Shown piece by piece: positions 61,538 through 64,000 of a stretch of DNA of 64,000 nucleotides (positions within the stretch are counted from its first letter, which is position 1; each line of letters starts with the position of its first letter). The position numbers were made by a program, and so were the translations under genes. The notes below the pieces were generated by a model. The model did not search any database. It was not told where the DNA came from and was given only the letters and a program-made list of their open reading frames with translations. Origin of the DNA: Artocarpus heterophyllus (taxonomy: Eukaryota > Streptophyta > Magnoliopsida > Rosales > Moraceae); assembly GCA_025403435.1 (NCBI GenBank), contig JAJQZP010000045.1:1004737-1068736 (forward strand). Reading direction: 5' to 3'.

Positions 61538-63560
61538 TACATGATTTTATTTATGCTCATTTATGAACTTTTTATTATCATGCTTATCTTACTTAAACTA
61601 AGGGCTCAAGTACATGTATTAAATGTACTTGACCATCGAATACCGAGGCCGTAACATAACTTAACATAAATCTCCCTTGTGGTATGACAGTCTTTTATCT
61701 TAATTTGTCAGTTTATATAATCAATTTTGTAATTTTAGTGAACATACTGTATGACATAACTTATTGTCTAAAACATTAAACATAACAATTGTACACATAA
61801 TGCAAATCATGACTTGAACTTTAAAACATTACACATAACTTCAAACATATTCAAAGCATTTAAAAATCATTTTCTTCATGCCATAAGTGAGGTTTGAGAC
61901 TTACCTAAATATCACTCTAGCGTTCCTATTTTATCTCTTTTCCTTTTATAAGTCGGCTTTGTGTACTGTTCAAATGACACACGACAACTAGCAATTATCC
62001 AAGTTCATGCTATCGGTGTATTTCTTTATTGCTTAATTTATTCGTTCCATGATCAAATTTCATGTCTTACTTGACAATTTTGTTACGTATTATGATACAT
62101 AATATTTTTGTCTGGGGGCATTTTGCTAATTCGGAAAGCTCGGGGTCCGTTTTATAAAAAATAATGATTTTATCCTTAGTGGGTTTATCCTTGGAAAATC
62201 ACATATTTTCTTAACTTAAAAATCGATAATTGCTCATATTTTCATAGCAATACAAAAAACCAACTTTACACAGTGAAAAATTCAGTTCCATGCGGTTTTA
62301 CAGGTTTGACCCAAAATACCAATTCTTGATATTTATGCCCCTAAAACTAAAAATAACTATTTTATACCATTGCGTTTGGTTTTTGACAAAGATTAAAACT
62401 TACAAAAGCCCCTTAGTTAAACTCAAACAATTTAAAACATTTTCCTTGCTTTATGGTTTTGAAATTTTGTGACTAAATCTCAGAAAACTCATAACTTAAA
62501 ATCTATGCAAAATTTTCATAAACCACTTGTAAATTTAAACAGTTTTGATGAGATCTACAACTTTTGTGTTTTAATTTTTTTTAAATTTATTTATTTTCAT
62601 GGAGTTTTGGCCAATTTTCAAAACGGGTAAAACTAAAATTAATGTTTTCCAGCTTGTTTTGATTGAAATTAGAGAAAGATTTAAAAAATAAAAGTTATTC
62701 GTCTTGAAGTTTTCAATAAATCTTGTGTTAAGCTCAAAAAATGATTCTGCCTCTAAACACCTCCCAGACTTAAATCTTTCAAAATTGTCCTTAAACACTT
62801 TTTTTGCATCATAGCTTTCCTTAATTGGCCTTTCTAGGGTCTAATCTCTTTTTAACCCTTTAAAACGTACCATTAAACATTTATTACTCAAATTTATCTT
62901 CATGTTTTATTTTACATGCCATGGCCAAAATCATTTAATCAAACACTTAAAGTGTTTAAACTCTGTGTTTATAACAAAGTTTGTCTCACCTTTTTTTTTT
63001 CTTACTTAAAACCTTAGTTTCTCAACTATTTAATTACTTCATCATCTACATAACATATAAAGTAAATATATTATAATATTTTCTTACATGCCATAGTCCA
63101 TAATTGTTACAACAAACACTTGATGTGCAATAACAAAATCAAGACTAGGTTTAGAGTTTACCTAAGGGATTCTAAGATTTAATCCTTCCTCTTTAGTATT
63201 TGAAATCTCTTAAATTCTCTTGACAACAATCCATCACATAACGCATGAAAATCTCATCCAAAACATGAACAAAAAACCCTATAACACAATAGGTGAAGTT
63301 ATAATTTTTACCTTGAAAAAACATAAACTTCTTCAACATCACTTGTTCTTATTCCCTTGGATGATTTGGAGGTTTAAGTCAACAAAATTTTGAGAGTATG
63401 AAAGCTTGGAGTGGTGGTAGATTTGAGGGGAGAAATGAGAGAAATTTTCATGAAAATGAACAAACTTTTTTATGCAAGTACACCCCTAGGTATTTATAGA
63501 TCCAATTCTAGGGACTAAATTGCAAATAAAGTTTACCCTCCATCCACTTGTCAAAACCGG
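61538..63560 (-). repeat. Degenerate LTR-like repeat, copy 2
   Basis: The 62400-63560 part is collinear with 57790-58990. The 61600-61930 part (accgaggccgtaacataac; cataagtgaggtttgagacttacct) recalls the block of the Tekay-like LTR around 42680-42930 (accgagtattgtc; aagtcctacctcag). This suggests an old minus-strand Gypsy LTR. Ends are not defined. Confidence 0.45.
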
Positions 63561-64000
63561 TTCTATTAGGCGAGATGTAGATGTTTTTCAACCTTTGGGG
63601 TGTCCTTGTGGGTCCCACATCAACTTTTAACAGTCCAAATTTATATTGTGCAATTTTTCCCTATACTGCTGGTGTATTTCCTATATCGTTACAAGCTTCC
63701 ATAACATTCTATTTTTATTCATATCTTCCACATTGCATAATTCCCATATGCTTGACTTTATGCATTATAATTTCTATATTGTTAATTTTTTATAGTATAA
63801 TTTTCGTACTGCTTAACTTTATATGGTATAATCTTTATACTAAATTATCTAATACTGTATAATTTTTATGTTGTATTTCCATCTTAAAATCTGTTGTAAC
63901 ATATTCTGCAATGATGAAGTTTTCTAACTTATTTTCTAACTTATTTTCCTTGCTCATCGACTAACTCTCATCTTCATATCATTCATTCTTTGCTTAAGAC
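63561..64000. other. AT-rich sequence, nothing recognised
   Basis: Contains a 93-codon ORF (63581-63862, plus) of low-complexity hydrophobic composition. I see no support for it as a gene. Confidence 0.4.

Noticed and set aside
1..64000. CRISPR array, bacterial operon or integrated virus
   Set aside because: No spacer-repeat array of CRISPR type, no ribosome-binding-site-led operons and no viral capsid or replication genes; the tandem repeats seen are minisatellites and LTR arrays in a plant genome.

Overview
This is nuclear DNA from a flowering plant, most likely a eudicot. The evidence is one spliced host gene with GT-AG introns, tRNA-Gly genes followed by a C/D-box snoRNA (a plant-type tRNA-snoRNA dicistron), AT-rich spacers and many plant transposon families (Ty3/Gypsy Tekay-like and Athila/Tat-like, a Copia-like solo LTR, CACTA, hAT and Tourist-like MITEs). 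I do not recognise the species.

Layout. 1-2020 is an eroded Tekay-type LTR and 2023-3744 a CACTA-like non-autonomous element. From about 4550 to 52430 the window is a stack of duplications. An old ~5.3-kb spacer unit exists in three diverged forms: B0 (4553-11990, with several insertions), B1, and B2 (split around 40659-52430). B1, with part of an Athila-like element beside it, was later duplicated head to tail as U1 (11991-23259) and U2 (23260-34129). The complete Athila-like element is 28426-40658, minus strand, with a 5-bp target duplication. B2 is interrupted by a young Tekay-like element (41136-51091, minus strand) with an unusual left end. Each of U1, U2 and B2 carries a tRNA-Gly(GCC) gene; in U2 and B2 it is followed by an intact C/D snoRNA, while in U1 the snoRNA has lost its core.

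The only clear protein-coding host gene is on the minus strand at 52570-55853: a five-exon multi-pass membrane RING-H2 protein of 373 residues, with a TATA box and telo-box upstream. Its 3' flank runs into B2. From 56 to 64 kb there are MITEs, two copies of a degenerate LTR-like repeat and a CACTA remnant with a broken transposase-like gene.

Functionally, the host content is a small Pol III locus (tRNA-Gly plus snoRNA) multiplied by segmental duplication, next to a RING E3-ligase-type gene. The rest is transposable elements in several stages of decay. Nesting gives a relative order: the Athila-like insertion came before the U1/U2 duplication. The very similar Tekay LTRs suggest that insertion is recent. 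All similarity statements come from reading the sequence by eye; no alignment was run.
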